Below the pieces are notes generated by a model. That model saw only the letters and a list, made by a program, of their open reading frames with translations, had not been told where the DNA came from and did not search any database. A program made the position numbers and the translations under genes. A DNA stretch of 64,000 bases from Palaemon carinicauda (Eukaryota; Arthropoda; Malacostraca; Decapoda; Palaemonidae). The stretch is from assembly GCF_036898095.1 (NCBI RefSeq), contig NC_090730.1, positions 33,956,717-34,020,716 on the forward strand, given 5' to 3'. Within the stretch, counting starts at the first letter, position 1; every line of letters starts with the position of its first letter. Of this stretch, positions 47,792-61,345 are shown piece after piece.

Positions 47792-49740
47792 TTGCATGTT
47801 GATTGTCAAGGAGATAATCCATTGTATACTCATTTGGTTTCCCTTTCTCTACAAGAGGAACACCAGATACATTGTGCTGCAGTCCTCTGCAAGGCCAAAA
47901 GTAAGTATTTTTACAGTCATAATACTTGCAGGTTTCATGCCCCCTGCAGTATTATTTCCGGACCCATAAATTATTGGAACCTACAGGTTTGCAATATATG
48001 TCGGACATTATTGTCCGAAGGTTTTGAAAATCCCAAGTCTACAGAGACTAGGGATACAGCTCAATATAAATTACGCAACTGGGTGAGAGGCTTTCAAAAG
48101 ATCTCTACGGGACCTTTCCTACCTAATGATGGGATGCGTAAGCTACTATTACCGGAAGCAAGTGAGGAAACAGTAGTGCCTCAGGAGCTAACTATATCCC
48201 CTGATGGCCAGAAAACCTTTGGGATTAAGGGCAAGAAATACCCCAAGGTAGAAGAGGAAAATGTTGCGTCGGAATTTCCTCCGCCTGTGCCGGCTTTAGA
48301 GCCATCGATGTCGACATCTTCGTCTTCTACCCCTAATTTGGATAATGTGGTACAATTATGTATCCAACTGAAGAATCAAATAGAGAGCTTTCGTAGACAA
48401 AACGAAAAGCAGGAAGTAAAACGCAAGATGGATCCTTGTAAAGTTTCTCTTGTTGCTTCCCAGGAGTCAGTCAAACGACCCATGAATCAAGACCTACCAA
48501 CATGCTCCATAACCAATCCCCGGAGGTTCGCGGGCAGATGCAGATTTCAAATGGCAATCTCTGCATCTCAGAGAAAATAGGTGCTGTTCCTTTGGACAAA
48601 ATTCAATTTTGGCCAAGCTTTGATGCTTTCCCTAATTGTTGGGTTCGACTGAGGTACGAACCAAAGTCAAGAAAAGGAACGGAACCAAAGGAGATCTTGA
48701 TTCTCGACCATGATAAGGCACAGACTATCCTTTCAGGTAGTCTAAGAAAGGCGGGTTATTTAGAGTCGAAGGTATTCTCACTGAATAACGGACACCCTTC
48801 CTTTCTTTGTCCTACTTCACTCTCATTCCCCTTTATGGGGAAGCCATTTACTTCTGTTGCCAAAGCGGTAGAGGCGGGTAAGCCATGTCCCACACTCGAT
48901 GAGTGCAAGCCTTTGTCACCAGATTTTCCTGGACAGGAAAAGGATTGGAAGGAAGTCCATTTGACATTTTCAGTAGGAAAATTAGACAAGGACGTCGCAA
49001 GTCGACAATTCAAGGTATGTCTCCCTAAATTGTCTGAGTTTCTCTTGTGTAATGAACAGGAGTCAAAGGAGAGACTTGCGACATCCCTTTCTCTACAAAA
49101 CTACATAGAGTTGTGTTCAAGCTACGAGAGTACCCCAGACATGCTCATGGTCATAGCCAAAATGCATAATATTATGGCTATCTTGGTGAAGGACCTTTAC
49201 AACTTTATGAAGGCTAGGAGAGCATGTAGAGTGTTTGTGTTCGCTGATGCAACAGTAAAACACGAAACAAGGAAGCTAATATCTTCCAACATCTGGAGTA
49301 AAGACCTCTTCCCACACGAGGTCACTATGGAAGTAATTAAGAACGCCACCATGGAGAACATAGGTCTTCTCCAAAAATGGGGCATTCCTTCAAAGAGAAA
49401 ATCTTCTGTGGTTGTGGGTCCCCAACCTAAAAAGAAGATTGGAAATGCTGGAAATATCCGGGCTGCTCAACAACATCCCACTATTCCAGTAACCACGATG
49501 CTACAGGCAGATGGTCAAAAGTCTAAGCCTACTGACTACTCGAAGCATAAAGACGCTTCAGCTAGGAGGATCTTTCCCTCAGGATCGCAGGACCTTCGAT
49601 CCTTCGGTCCAAAGCCTTTTCAAGATGAGCCATTGATGGGAAACAGAAATGTCCCTACCATCATTTCCTTACCTTCTCCTACAGTTCAAAACCCTCCTGG
49701 AGGAGTATACCGGTATACAGGTAGTAAGAAAACTTTAGCT
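47792..49740 (+). pseudogene. DIRS Gag-like ORF1 (copy B), one frameshift
   Basis: Two long frames (47792-48580 and 48502 onward) join across a 1-nt deletion near 48531, judged by copy A. N-terminal paired Cys/His (C-R-F-H-A-P-C, C-N-I-C-R-T-L) may bind metal. A Ser/Thr/Pro-rich linker (S-T-S-S-S-S-T-P) follows, then the conserved middle L-D-H-D-K-A-Q-T-I-L-S-G-S-L and the C-terminal V-K-H-E-T-R-K-L-I-S-S-N-I-W with a basic K-R-K-S tail. The second frame stays open past the end of Gag into out-of-frame RT sequence (to 50208). Confidence 0.78.
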
Positions 49741-50980
49741 CATCGAGTTCCAGGGAAGGCTGCTTCATGTTCACGAGAAGAACTCAAGATATCAATGAGC
49801 CATTCTGAACTTGTCGCCACTCAACAAGTTCATAAAAAACAGCAAGTTCTGAATGTTAATCCTTCTGAACATATGGACCTTGTTCCAATTAAGGGTGTTC
49901 GTAGTCTTGTCAGACCTGAAAGGTGTCCTTCGGAACCTTCCAGTCAACCACCCCCTTCCTCCTATCTAGAATTGATGTTACAGAGAGTAACATTCATCCT
50001 AAGGAAGATACGTGTCGGACTCACAGTTCTAAGTATCTTCAAAGGATTGTCGAACTTAGTCACGTCAAATTCAAGCCTAGAAATAGTTCAGGTATTAATA
50101 TACCTGATCAAGAGGCTGGAGTGGGCAGCACCCGAAGTGTCCGGCCAATGTGCATTCAAAGAGATGACCCGGTTCGTGGGACATCACGGATGCAAGATAG
50201 GCTTCTAGAAGTCTCGACTTTCTCTAGCTCAGGGGTTTCGATGTTTAAAAAACCATCGAAGCCCTCAGTCACATCAACTTTCCTCTCCTTTGGAAATATA
50301 AAAGAAGCTTGTGAGGTCTGTCAAGAGACTCAGGTATTCAGTCAGAATACCAAAACGCCAACAGGAAAAAGCGCTAAACTTTCCTCAGTTCGCTATAGTG
50401 ACAGACCTGGTGCTAAAGGGACACCGGAAAGATGCGTTAAGAATTTGGAGAAAACATGCATCAAACGCTTGAAGAGATAAAAGAAGACTGAGATCGGTCC
50501 CTCTTTAATCGCTTCTCTAACAGAAATTAGAGCACGAAAGTCCCAAGACTCTGCTGGTCCTTTCATGGGTGGGGAAGCCCCCTCCACACAGATCAGGCTC
50601 CCTACGACTGATCTGGGACACCGAAGCGATAATAAGACGTCACATTCGAACGTCTCATTCAGTCTTGGTGAAGTTACCCATCTCTCTCTTAAAGGGACGG
50701 CACCTACCAGCAGTTCATTTACAACTGATCCACTATGTGACGGTCGATACAAACCGATAGAGTTGGAATGTTCCATGGGCGCAGACATATTCCCGCACAG
50801 ATGGGAACAAGTCCCGGAACTGCAATTTGACCTCTTCATCACAAGCGTCTTCAAGAAACTACCTCGCTATATAGCCCCATACCAGGATCCTCTAGTGGGG
50901 CTGATAGACTAGATGAGGCTGGTCCTAGCTCTGACCCTAGGTATATTTCCGAAGATTCAGAAATTAACTGCCTTCGTTTT
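49741..50980 (+). pseudogene. DIRS reverse transcriptase/RNase H, decayed (copy B)
   Basis: L-N-L-S-P-L-N-K-F lies near 49815. F-I-L-R-K-I-R-V-G-L follows, and Y-L-I-K-R-L-E-W (the YxDD position) lies near 50100. The RNase H end is reduced to short blocks near 50720-50900 (K-K-L-P-R-Y-I-A-P). Frames shift between blocks, and the loss at the YxDD site includes the same Arg codon as copy A. Confidence 0.7.
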
Positions 50981-52187
50981 ATCACAGAGAACCCAAACCC
51001 TTCATTTCATGATTTTCTCGCTCTAGTGGTTAGAAAAAGGTTTGGGATCTCAAAAGGCAATATAGAATTCTTAGAAGAATACAAGGCCAAGTCAACTAGA
51101 AGACAATATGAGTCTTCCTGGAAAAAGTGGGTTGCGTTTGTCAAAGCAAAAGGACCGAAAGAAATTTCAATGAACTTCTGTCTGTCCTTCTTTGTCCACC
51201 TTCATAGCCAAGGTCTGGCGGCCAATACGATAAATACGTGCAAGTCAGCCTAGACTAGGCCTCTCCTATATGCCTTTCAAGTGGATCTGGCGAATGAAAT
51301 CTTTAATAAGATTCCGAAGGCATGTGCTAGGCTTAAGCCCGCGGTACCACCAAAGCCCATCTCTTGGTCTTTGGACAAGGTCTTACATTATGCCTCATCT
51401 GTGAACAATGAAGATTGTTCTCTTAAGGATCTAACCCAAAAGGTTATTTTTCTGTTCGCTATCGCCTGCGGGGCTAGAGTTAGTGAAATAGTGGCCCTAT
51501 CCAGAGATGAGGGTCACATTCAGTTCACGGAAGTGGGAGAACTTAATCTATTTCCTGATCCATCCTTTCTCGCTAAAAACGAGCTACCCACTATTTTTGG
51601 GTGAGATGGCCATGTCATCCTGATGGACCCACCCATCTCTTCTAAAAGAAAAGATCTTCACAGTATCCCTCCCGTGGTACTGTATCTGTAACACCACGCT
51701 CAATGCTACAAGGAATGTCCGCCGTCGTGGGAATGGCGCTGTTGTATTCCCAATAGTATTATGAGAGCGGGGAGAGCCTTTGGACGGCACCCTTTTGCCA
51801 CATCCTCCTCGAATCTGCCCTCTGAAGGAAGATGTCTCTCTATGTCCTGTAGAGTGTCTAAAGGTCTATCTTCGTAGAACTTCAGACTGCAGAGGAGGAC
51901 AGCTCTTTAAAGGAGAAACTTCTGGATCAAATTTATCCCTAAAACAACTAAGGGCGAAGCTCACCTACTTTATTCGTAGAGCGGATCCGGACAGTACTCC
52001 CGCAGGTCATGATCCGAGAAAGATTGCTTCATCACTGAACTTCTTTCAGTATATGGACTTTGAGCCCCTTCGTTCATACACTGGATGGAAATCATCCAGA
52101 GTGTTTTACAAACACTATGCAAAAAAAGTGCATGTACTGAAACACTTCGTAGTGGCGGCAGGTAGTGTATTAAAACCTGGCACATAA
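50981..52187 (+). pseudogene. DIRS tyrosine recombinase (copy B)
   Basis: The N-terminal part is open at 51026-51253 (to an in-frame TAG). The core follows at 51281-51604 with catalytic Arg in G-A-R-V-S-E, and the C-terminal part at 51812-52187 with H-D-P-R (H-x-x-R) and W-K-S-S-R-V-F-Y-K-H-Y (catalytic Tyr). A 222-bp piece of DIRS end sequence at 51591-51812 interrupts the gene between the Arg and His motifs. The Arg, His, Arg and Tyr residues of the family are all still present. Confidence 0.85.
51591..51812 (+). repeat. DIRS end-sequence fragment inside the recombinase gene
   Basis: Matches 53180-53401 (half of the internal complementary region plus adjacent terminal repeat) with about two differences in 222 bp. 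It replaces ~23 bp present in copy A. Confidence 0.9.
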
Positions 52188-53119
52188 TTACTGTAGTAAA
52201 CAGTTTTTGGTTTGGGACCTCACATGTCCTCGCACATGTAACGGATGAGAATCATCCAGAGTGTTCTACATACACTATGCTAGACAATTCCGTGATCTGA
52301 AGCAATATGTGGTGACGCCAGGTAGAATATTTAACCTGCCGTCTAATTCTACGATGAACAGCTAATTGACTGGGACTGTCAATTAAAGGGAGAAGAGGTC
52401 ACCCTTCTTAGATGTGACTTCTTTTAATTAAGGGTTACCATGATAACACTGGCTCTGTTCAAAATCCCAGGTGTGGAATTATACAGATAGCACTAGTGCC
52501 GGTGTACGAAGTACACAGTGCAGATAGAAGTAACCAGTACAGGAATTATGAAGAGAAATTGTTTCATAATTTTCTTCAGTCTGAGAGTGGCACTCATCAT
52601 TTCTTCCTTCAAGAAGGAAATATAGTCTCTGTACTTGTTACAGGTATAATCCCATTGTCATACTACATTCGTTTTACTGAACATCTTTTAGTCATTTATA
52701 AGTAATAAATGTCTATTAGAATGTAGTGCGTCCACCTTCGCCAGACAATTGTATGTATACATGCCAGAGTTCTTCAACTTACCAAAGTAAGTATCCCTCA
52801 TATATTTGTATGCATCAAATAATAGATATAAGAGACACTGATGTTATTTTAGCAAATATACAACTATGAGATTATTTGTATATTCATTGTGTACTTATGT
52901 TTGGTCATACTATGTATGTTAACCTCAAGATCCTTTTTCTACTGTCTAGAATGACTCTTCCCTGTAGGAGGCAGGAAGCACTAACATTGGTTATGATTAG
53001 TGATGGTGACGAATAACGGTAACGTCCCTTGTCTCATGTGGTCCTCATGACCATAGAAAAGGTTGCTATGAGGTTAAGGCACTGATCAAAAATCCACAGA
53101 TACACTAATGCTCTGGTAT
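52188..53119 (+). other. 3' untranslated region of DIRS copy B
   Basis: Non-coding, colinear with copy A. It begins with an imperfect second copy (52247-52360) of the recombinase C-terminal coding segment. Confidence 0.65.
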
Positions 53120-53215
53120 GCTTCCATCACGACGACATGGCTTGAGCCCAAAAAATGGATTTTGAGCGAAGCGAAAAATCTATTTTTGGGTGAGATGGCC
53201 ATGTCATTCTGATGG
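53120..53215 (+). repeat. internal complementary region of DIRS copy B
   Basis: The left half is complementary to the left outer end (44882 on) and the right half to the right outer end (53656 back), fused in the middle. This is the diagnostic DIRS-1 arrangement. Confidence 0.85.
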
Positions 53216-53297
53216 ACCCACCCATCTCTTCTAAAAGAAAAGATCTTCACAGTATCCCTCCCGTGGTACTGTATCTGTAACACCACGCTCAATGCTA

Positions 53298-53656
53298 CAA
53301 GGAATGTCCGCCGTCGTGGGAATGGCGCTGTTGTATTCCCAATAGTATTATGAGAGCGGGGAGAGCCTTTGGACGGCTCCCTTTTGCCACATCCTCCTCG
53401 AAGCCAAAACGCTGTTTGGGGTGCAGATTGCTATGGAGGCGTGTTGAGAATGCGTCCGCTGATACTATGCGATATCCTTTGGAGAAATTTTATGGATATT
53501 CGCGCCAGGAGTTAGAATTCTGGATACCAAAAGGTAAAATTCTCTGGGAATATCACTGTAGTACATATATCCCTTAGGAAGCTACTTTAAGGAACTTCCA
53601 TCAGGACGACATGGCCATCTCACCCAAAAATAGATTTTTCGCTTCGCTCAAAATCT
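53298..53656 (+). repeat. right inverted terminal repeat of DIRS copy B
   Basis: Pairs with the left terminal repeat up to about 53610. The last ~47 bp (ending GCTTCGCTCAAAATC) are specific to this end. Confidence 0.85.
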
Positions 53657-54837
<1,181 letters not shown>

Positions 54838-55768
54838 ACAAGCAGTGCCCAAAGTAACCCCTCCTCACTTCTCACATAAATATCATGATGTCTTCCGCGC
54901 AGAATTATGTCAGACACCCAAGGTTCCCATCAAACACGGTGTCTATTTCCATATCAAGACGACGGGGGCCCTAGTACTTGCAATATCCAGACATTTGATA
55001 CATATGCCAAACTCAGGGCCATGGACCTTACCTCTGTACATTGTGTTGAAGAAGGATAGATCCCTACAATCTTGTGTAGATCACAGGCGTCATAACATGC
55101 AGACAGTCACACCAATATCTCCTCCCCAACATCACTGACATCACCATTGACCTTATCAGTGCTAAAGTACTTTCCTCCCACAACCCCATGAAGGGGTTTT
55201 TCAGGTGCCCATGAAGCCAGAAGACATCCACAAGACTGCCATCACCCCACCGTTCAGCACATATACTTTCAATTACTCGTCTCTTGGCTTTTGTATTGGA
55301 AGGGACACTTACCACCGACTCGTAGATGGCATCTTAGTAGACCTCCCCTTCTGTGTATGTTGCGTACGTAACTTACTTTTGGTGTTCTCGTCTTCCGAAG
55401 AAGACCACTCATGTCACCTATACATTATCCGTGACTGCCTGCAGCAGAACAGCCTTGTAGTCAGGTATGAAAAGTGTACCTTTGGTGCTAAGGAAGTTGT
55501 ATCCTTAGGTCATTGCATCACTCCCGAGGGCGTTTACCCCTTCCCCGAGAACGTATCAGCATTACAAAAGTTCCCCATGACTTTCACTGTCAAAGCATTG
55601 CCACTCTTGCCTTATCTGTGACTTCATTAAGAGCAAACCAAAAACACTGAAATGGGGCCCCGTTCAGTAGGTAATCTTCTTCAATGCATAAAAACTACTA
55701 TCAACTCCTTTCCTATGCCAATAGTACGCCTCCTATTTTCCACTGATGCCAGTGACGTCAATGTAGGG
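54838..55768 (+). pseudogene. CsRn1-like Ty3 reverse transcriptase fragment
   Basis: K-H-G-V-Y-F-H-I-K-T-T-G, Y-I-V-L-K-K-D-R-S-L, D-H-R-R-H-N-M-Q-T, then T-Y-T-F-N-Y-S-S-L-G-F, V-D-L-P-F-C-V-C-C-V (YVDD lost), K-C-T-F-G-A-K-E-V and L-G-H-C-I-T-P-E-G-V follow in order across frameshifts. The fragment ends within the first RNase H block (F-S-T-D-A-S-D-V-N-V-G) at about 55768. Confidence 0.8.
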
Positions 55769-55788
55769 ACAGCAAAAAGAAAATTCTC

Positions 55789-56049
55789 TTGTGTACTATT
55801 ATTAATGAGTGTGCTAGATATAAAAGGAAGAATAAAATCTGGTGCAAAGTGTATTTGCAAAAGCCTACCAAGTTTGAGAAGTTATGTTACAGTATGCTAC
55901 GGGAGTTACAAAGTGAATCAGAACTAGATTTCATAAATTACAAGAGAATTGATCCAAATACGTTTTACAATCTCATCTCGAAACTGGAACCTACAATTAC
56001 GAAACATGACACTAATATGCTACCTTTCAACTTCTTTAATTCTTTTTGA
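55789..56049 (+). pseudogene. PIF/Harbinger (HARBI1-like) transposase, N-terminal fragment
   Basis: K-N-K-I-W-C-K-V-Y-L-Q-K, M-L-R-E-L-Q, N-Y-K-R-I-D-P-N-T-F-Y-N-L and P-T-I-T-K-H-D-T-N-M follow the order of the helical N-terminal region of HARBI1-like transposases. The DDE nuclease part is absent. The fragment begins ~20 bp after the Ty3 fragment ends. Confidence 0.65.
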
Positions 56050-56461
56050 AGTTAATAGGTATAATCGATGAGTTATTTCTTACCAATTTTGAAATTATTA
56101 TGAGATTTCATCCTAAGATATTTAGGGTATAAAACAAAATCAAATTCTCTGCATCTACAATCCTTAATCTCTTTTCTTTTAGATCTACTCAGTCTCACAG
56201 TCTCATTGATTAGAAATTCCATTAAACAGAGAACGGACGAAACGCCAATAGACTTAAGTAGACGCTCCTGTCTAGTTTCTGCTCTTCAAGCTCTCGGCAT
56301 CAGACTTGCTGATATATATATATTTTTTTTTAGCTTCTTTTATCCTTGATTGTCATAGAAACTTTTCTTTATGCTTTTGCGTCATCAAAAACGGTTCATC
56401 AATAACGTCTTCAAAGCAGGAAGAACAGGAACAAGAACTTTTTTTATCTTTCAGTGTTATT
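56050..56461. other. no gene recognised
   Basis: Unique-looking AT-rich sequence. Confidence 0.55.
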
Positions 56462-56512
56462 AAGAAGAAGAAGAAGAAGAAGAAGAAGAGGAGGAAGAAG
56501 AAGAAGAAAGAA
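56462..56512. repeat. (AAG)n microsatellite
   Basis: AAG run with minor interruptions. Confidence 0.9.
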
Positions 56513-57820
56513 GAGACACTGAATTCCCCTAGAAGAATAAAAGAGGAACAAAAAGAGGCAAAAGGAGGAAGATATATGAGGCTCTCGGAACAGCTTCTTT
56601 CATCTTCATCCACCACAAAAACAAAGGCAATTCAGCTAACTAATGAGGCTACAAAGTTATCGGGTAATTGCGGAAATGGATGGATGGATGGCCTCCCTCC
56701 CCCTGTCCCCCCCCCACTACCCTTCCTCTCCCCCGCTTCTTCCTCCCCTTCCCCCCATCCATATCATCCATGTCTTTTTAAACACGTTGCTCTTGTATAG
56801 GTTTACTGGGACTCCTCTCCTTGTTTCAATTTTCAATTTGATCATCAATTAAAAATATTCACCATATTATTTCTATACCAGTCTTGCAAAAACAGGTTAT
56901 CACAATTATTTCTGAACCTTAACTAGTGTGGTAATATTCTTCATTCGGGTTTAGATGTATAGGATAATTAATTTATTCTTTTCATAATCAGCTTTATATA
57001 TTTTAACGTCAATGAGCATATTCATGATTGTTTGAATTATATTCCCACTTTCTAAGTTTCTACTTACTTATTTTCCCCTAACATTGTAAAAAAAAATCTG
57101 TTCACGAACAAATTTACAGAAAATAACAAAGTTAAATTACCATAAAATCTAATTTTTGTACAGCTACGTGGAAAGGGCTTTTCACTAAAATTTCACACAA
57201 ATAGCAATCCAATATTGAATTAATTATCCAAAAGCATGAATCAATACCCAATACACAGTGAAATGGAGACTATGGTAAACTAAGTCTTTTATCTTTTTCA
57301 AAAGAGAAGCTGATTTCGTCATAATGGTGACCGAGCCCGGATTTCAGGAGTAATCCAATAAGAATCATTACTGCAGTTTTTATCTCCGCCTTTTCATCGC
57401 CCTTCTAAACGCATCCAATTTCACAGCCAGCTTCGAAAAAAGCAAACATCAACTGAATGCCGATTATTTTTTTTTTTTGTCTCTCAGAAATAGAAATATC
57501 GACAGTTTGCTGGACTATTTATCTTCTATTAATATGGGTAAAACTTTATTGGTATTCAAAAGTTCGCTTTTGAAGGCAACTTTCACCCCTGGCTACCTAC
57601 CAGGCGATAGGATTTGTTTGTAAATATGAAACGCGCTTATTATGAAGTAGCTCATTATCAAAATAATGAGTCAAGTGAAATAGAATTTGCATGGAAAGTT
57701 TGTTGTAATCTCAATACTTTCTGATATAAGAAGGCTCTGGTTACGGAGAGGCAAGAAAGAAACCATTTGCTAATTGACTAGTAATTGCAAAAATGGCATT
57801 ACCATTATGTTTTTACAGAA

Positions 57821-57826
<6 letters not shown>
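56513..57826. other. no gene recognised
   Basis: Contains a C-rich patch (about 56690-56765) but no supported gene. Confidence 0.55.

Positions 57827-57882
<56 letters not shown>
57827..57882. repeat. (CT)n microsatellite
   Basis: Uninterrupted CT run. Confidence 0.95.
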
Positions 57883-57885
<3 letters not shown>

Positions 57886-58061
57886 TAATCAGTCCATCAA
57901 ATTTGTGTGGCAAACCAAACATGCATCAAATGTACATCTTCCAAATTCTACAAATCCTCATATTGAATTTGAATGTTTTGTTAATGATATTAATAAAAAT
58001 CATTAGATATATTGAAGGGATTTCAAGCTATATATTGGCTTCTGCCCCCAGTCTGTACTAG

Positions 58062-58063
58062 AG

Positions 58064-58131
<68 letters not shown>
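58062..58131. repeat. (GA)n microsatellite
   Basis: Nearly uninterrupted GA run, ~180 bp after a CT run. Confidence 0.95.
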
Positions 58132-58133
<2 letters not shown>

Positions 58134-58816
58134 CAGGGAGAGGGGAAAACCTTAAATATCTATTTCATTAACACGATGCAGGTCTCATTGCAGCCCATTC
58201 TGTCTTTTGAGCGTGGGGGAAGGATTTGCGTAGATGTTAACGAACATTCACAGACACACAGACACACATATACACAAATAAATAGAATCTTCCATTAGAA
58301 TGGTTTTGACAAGGAAGTTATTTAATGCAGGTTTTTCTCCCATTGAAATAGACATATTATGTTGTTATAAAACGTTAGTGTTTTCAAAATATTTGAATCT
58401 AGTCCATTTCAGTTAATTCGAAAATATCTCCCTCGCAACATTCTCGTCAAATGTTTTGTTATTTTTGTAGCTCATTAACTCCATCTAATTAATAAATGTG
58501 CTGGCCAGATGTCTTCTTCTACTTCTGAGACGTATAATAAAAACCTTTTCAAATCACATACCCTAAATTCCTCCAAAGATTCCCTCTATTTGTTAAATTC
58601 TATTAATTCTTCTAACTATTACAAAAACAGTCAATATGCTTCTTATTTGTTTGGAGTTTTCATTTGCGATGTTATTACTTTTTCTTTGTTGTTGCTTTTG
58701 TAACCTTTATTCCATTTTGTTGATTTTCTTATTTTTTCTGCCTTGTTAAGATATTTATTCCCACAGTTCTGTGTCGTTTGTGTAATATAGCTTTAGAATT
58801 CTGATTTCTTTCTACA
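58132..58816. other. no gene recognised
   Basis: AT-rich sequence; the 64-codon frame at 58509-58703 is Ser/Leu/Tyr-rich without motif. Confidence 0.55.
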
Positions 58817-59740
<924 letters not shown>

Positions 59741-59876
59741 TTTGTATTCTCAGTGAAAATGAAATACAAAACCACAGTAATCTTTCTGGAACAATGTTCT
59801 GGGAATGACAACGTCTAGATCTCTCCTTCATCTCATCCTGTAAGAAGTTTCTCTTGTTGTTTTTTCTACTTCTTTC

Positions 59877-60470
59877 TGTGGTAGGATGTAAAATACAAAA
59901 CCTAATCTCTTGATTTAAACTTACCGACAATAGTCTCTCAACACAAATTTGCCATTACAATATCGTCAACTGGACACTTAAACAGGAATGACATTTAAAT
60001 GCCCTATAATCGTTCAAACTAATTTAACACCAATATCAAAGACATATAAATCCTAAAATAACCCCCAAACCCAGACACATAACGTATATATAAAACTTAG
60101 ATATGTACATACAGTATATAACATGTACTGTACAGTATATGTGTGTGTAAGAACACCGTAGCCACACAACTAGAATGGAAAGTTAAACGTAACTTCGCCG
60201 ACGGTAAACTCTGTCAATTCCACAGAGCAGTTAGTGCCAAGTCGGTCCGTAGTGTTTATCTTCATCATCCTTGTCATCATCAATTTTTTAAAGAACAATC
60301 CAAACTCACAGTTTCCTTATCCAACAAAATTTGTCAACAAACAAATCGTATTACTTTGAATCCTATTCTATTCACAGTCCTAATTCAATCTGATGTCGTC
60401 AACGGCTAAATCAATATACATAAATTGCAGAGGAGATCAAAACAAAATGAACCCAAAGAAGGAAGTGTGG

Positions 60471-60513
<43 letters not shown>

Positions 60514-60548
60514 AATAAATAAATAAAAAAATAAAAACTATCACCACA
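59877..60548 (-). repeat. probable divergent solo LTR related to the LTR at 16798
   Basis: It shares the start TGTGG(C/T)(G/A)GGATGT, the middle CAACTGGAC(A/T)CTT block, a CATCATC-rich stretch and an A-rich end before C-C-A-C-A with the LTRs at 16798-17801, in the same order. No internal region or second LTR is next to it. No matching target duplication was found at the ends I chose, so the right end is uncertain. Confidence 0.45.
60477..60511. repeat. poly(A) run
   Basis: About 35 consecutive As, inside the probable solo LTR. Confidence 0.9.
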
Positions 60549-60796
60549 ATGCAAGCAAGAAAAGTGTTGATGACGGCAAATGGACAAGATTCATACTGAT
60601 GAGAATGTCTGGGATCCGGAAGAGTGGCTTAGCAAGACATATTGCTTAATCACTCTAGTGGGTGATATATTCTTAAAGTCTGGATAATCCTCACTCGTAG
60701 TTTGACCATGAAGGGTTAGAGGAATGAAAAGAAGTAATTGAAATGGTTGCACAGCCATTAGCAGTCGCAGGAAGGGCACTTTAGAATACCAATCAT

Positions 60797-60797
<1 letters not shown>

Positions 60798-60854
<57 letters not shown>

Positions 60855-61345
60855 TTGCAAAGCTAAATCCCTAGTTGGAAAAGCAGGATGCTATAAGGCC
60901 AGGGGCTCCAACAGGGAAGATATCTTAGTAAGGAAAGGACACAAGGAAAAAAAAAATATTTTAAGAACAGTAACATTCAAATGAACACTTCCTCCATAAA
61001 CTATAAAAAAAAAATCTAACAAGACAAGAGGAATAGAAATAAGAAAAATAGGATGCTTGAGTGTACCCTCAAGCAAGAGAACTCTTACCCATAAGTAAAG
61101 TCTCTTCTACCCTTACCAAGAAGAAAGTAGCCACTGAACAATTACAGTACTCTAGTCAACTCCCTGAGAGAAGAACTGTTTGGTAATCTCGGTGTTGACA
61201 CATATATGAGGACAGATGAGAATATGTAAAGAACAGGTCAGACTATTCTGTTTATGTGTAGGCAAAGAGAAAATGAATCGTAATCAGAGAGAAGGAGCCA
61301 ATGTAATACTATCTGGCCAGTCAAAGGACCCCATAACTCTCTAGC
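60798..61345 (+). repeat. (ATT)n-headed dispersed repeat, copy 4 (long)
   Basis: An (ATT)n tract is followed by CAAAGCTAAATCCCTAGTTG and then blocks shared with copy 1, such as AAGTCTCTTCTACCC and AGAACTGTTTGGTAAT. It extends past copy 1 into a CAAAGGACCCCATAACTCTC end. Confidence 0.8.

Larger units (their letters stand above)
44882..53656 (+). mobile_element. DIRS-type tyrosine-recombinase retrotransposon, copy B
   Basis: The order is left terminus, leader, Gag-like ORF, decayed RT/RNase H, tyrosine recombinase, internal complementary region and right terminus, colinear with copy A on the other strand. It lies between (TA)n tracts and shows no obvious target duplication, as expected for recombinase-mediated integration. 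Single-base breaks in Gag, a stop in the recombinase and an embedded 222-bp fragment make it inactive. Confidence 0.88.

Noticed and set aside
47792..50208. A host zinc-finger gene
   Set aside because: Colinear with copy A and bounded by DIRS termini; it is the Gag-like ORF.
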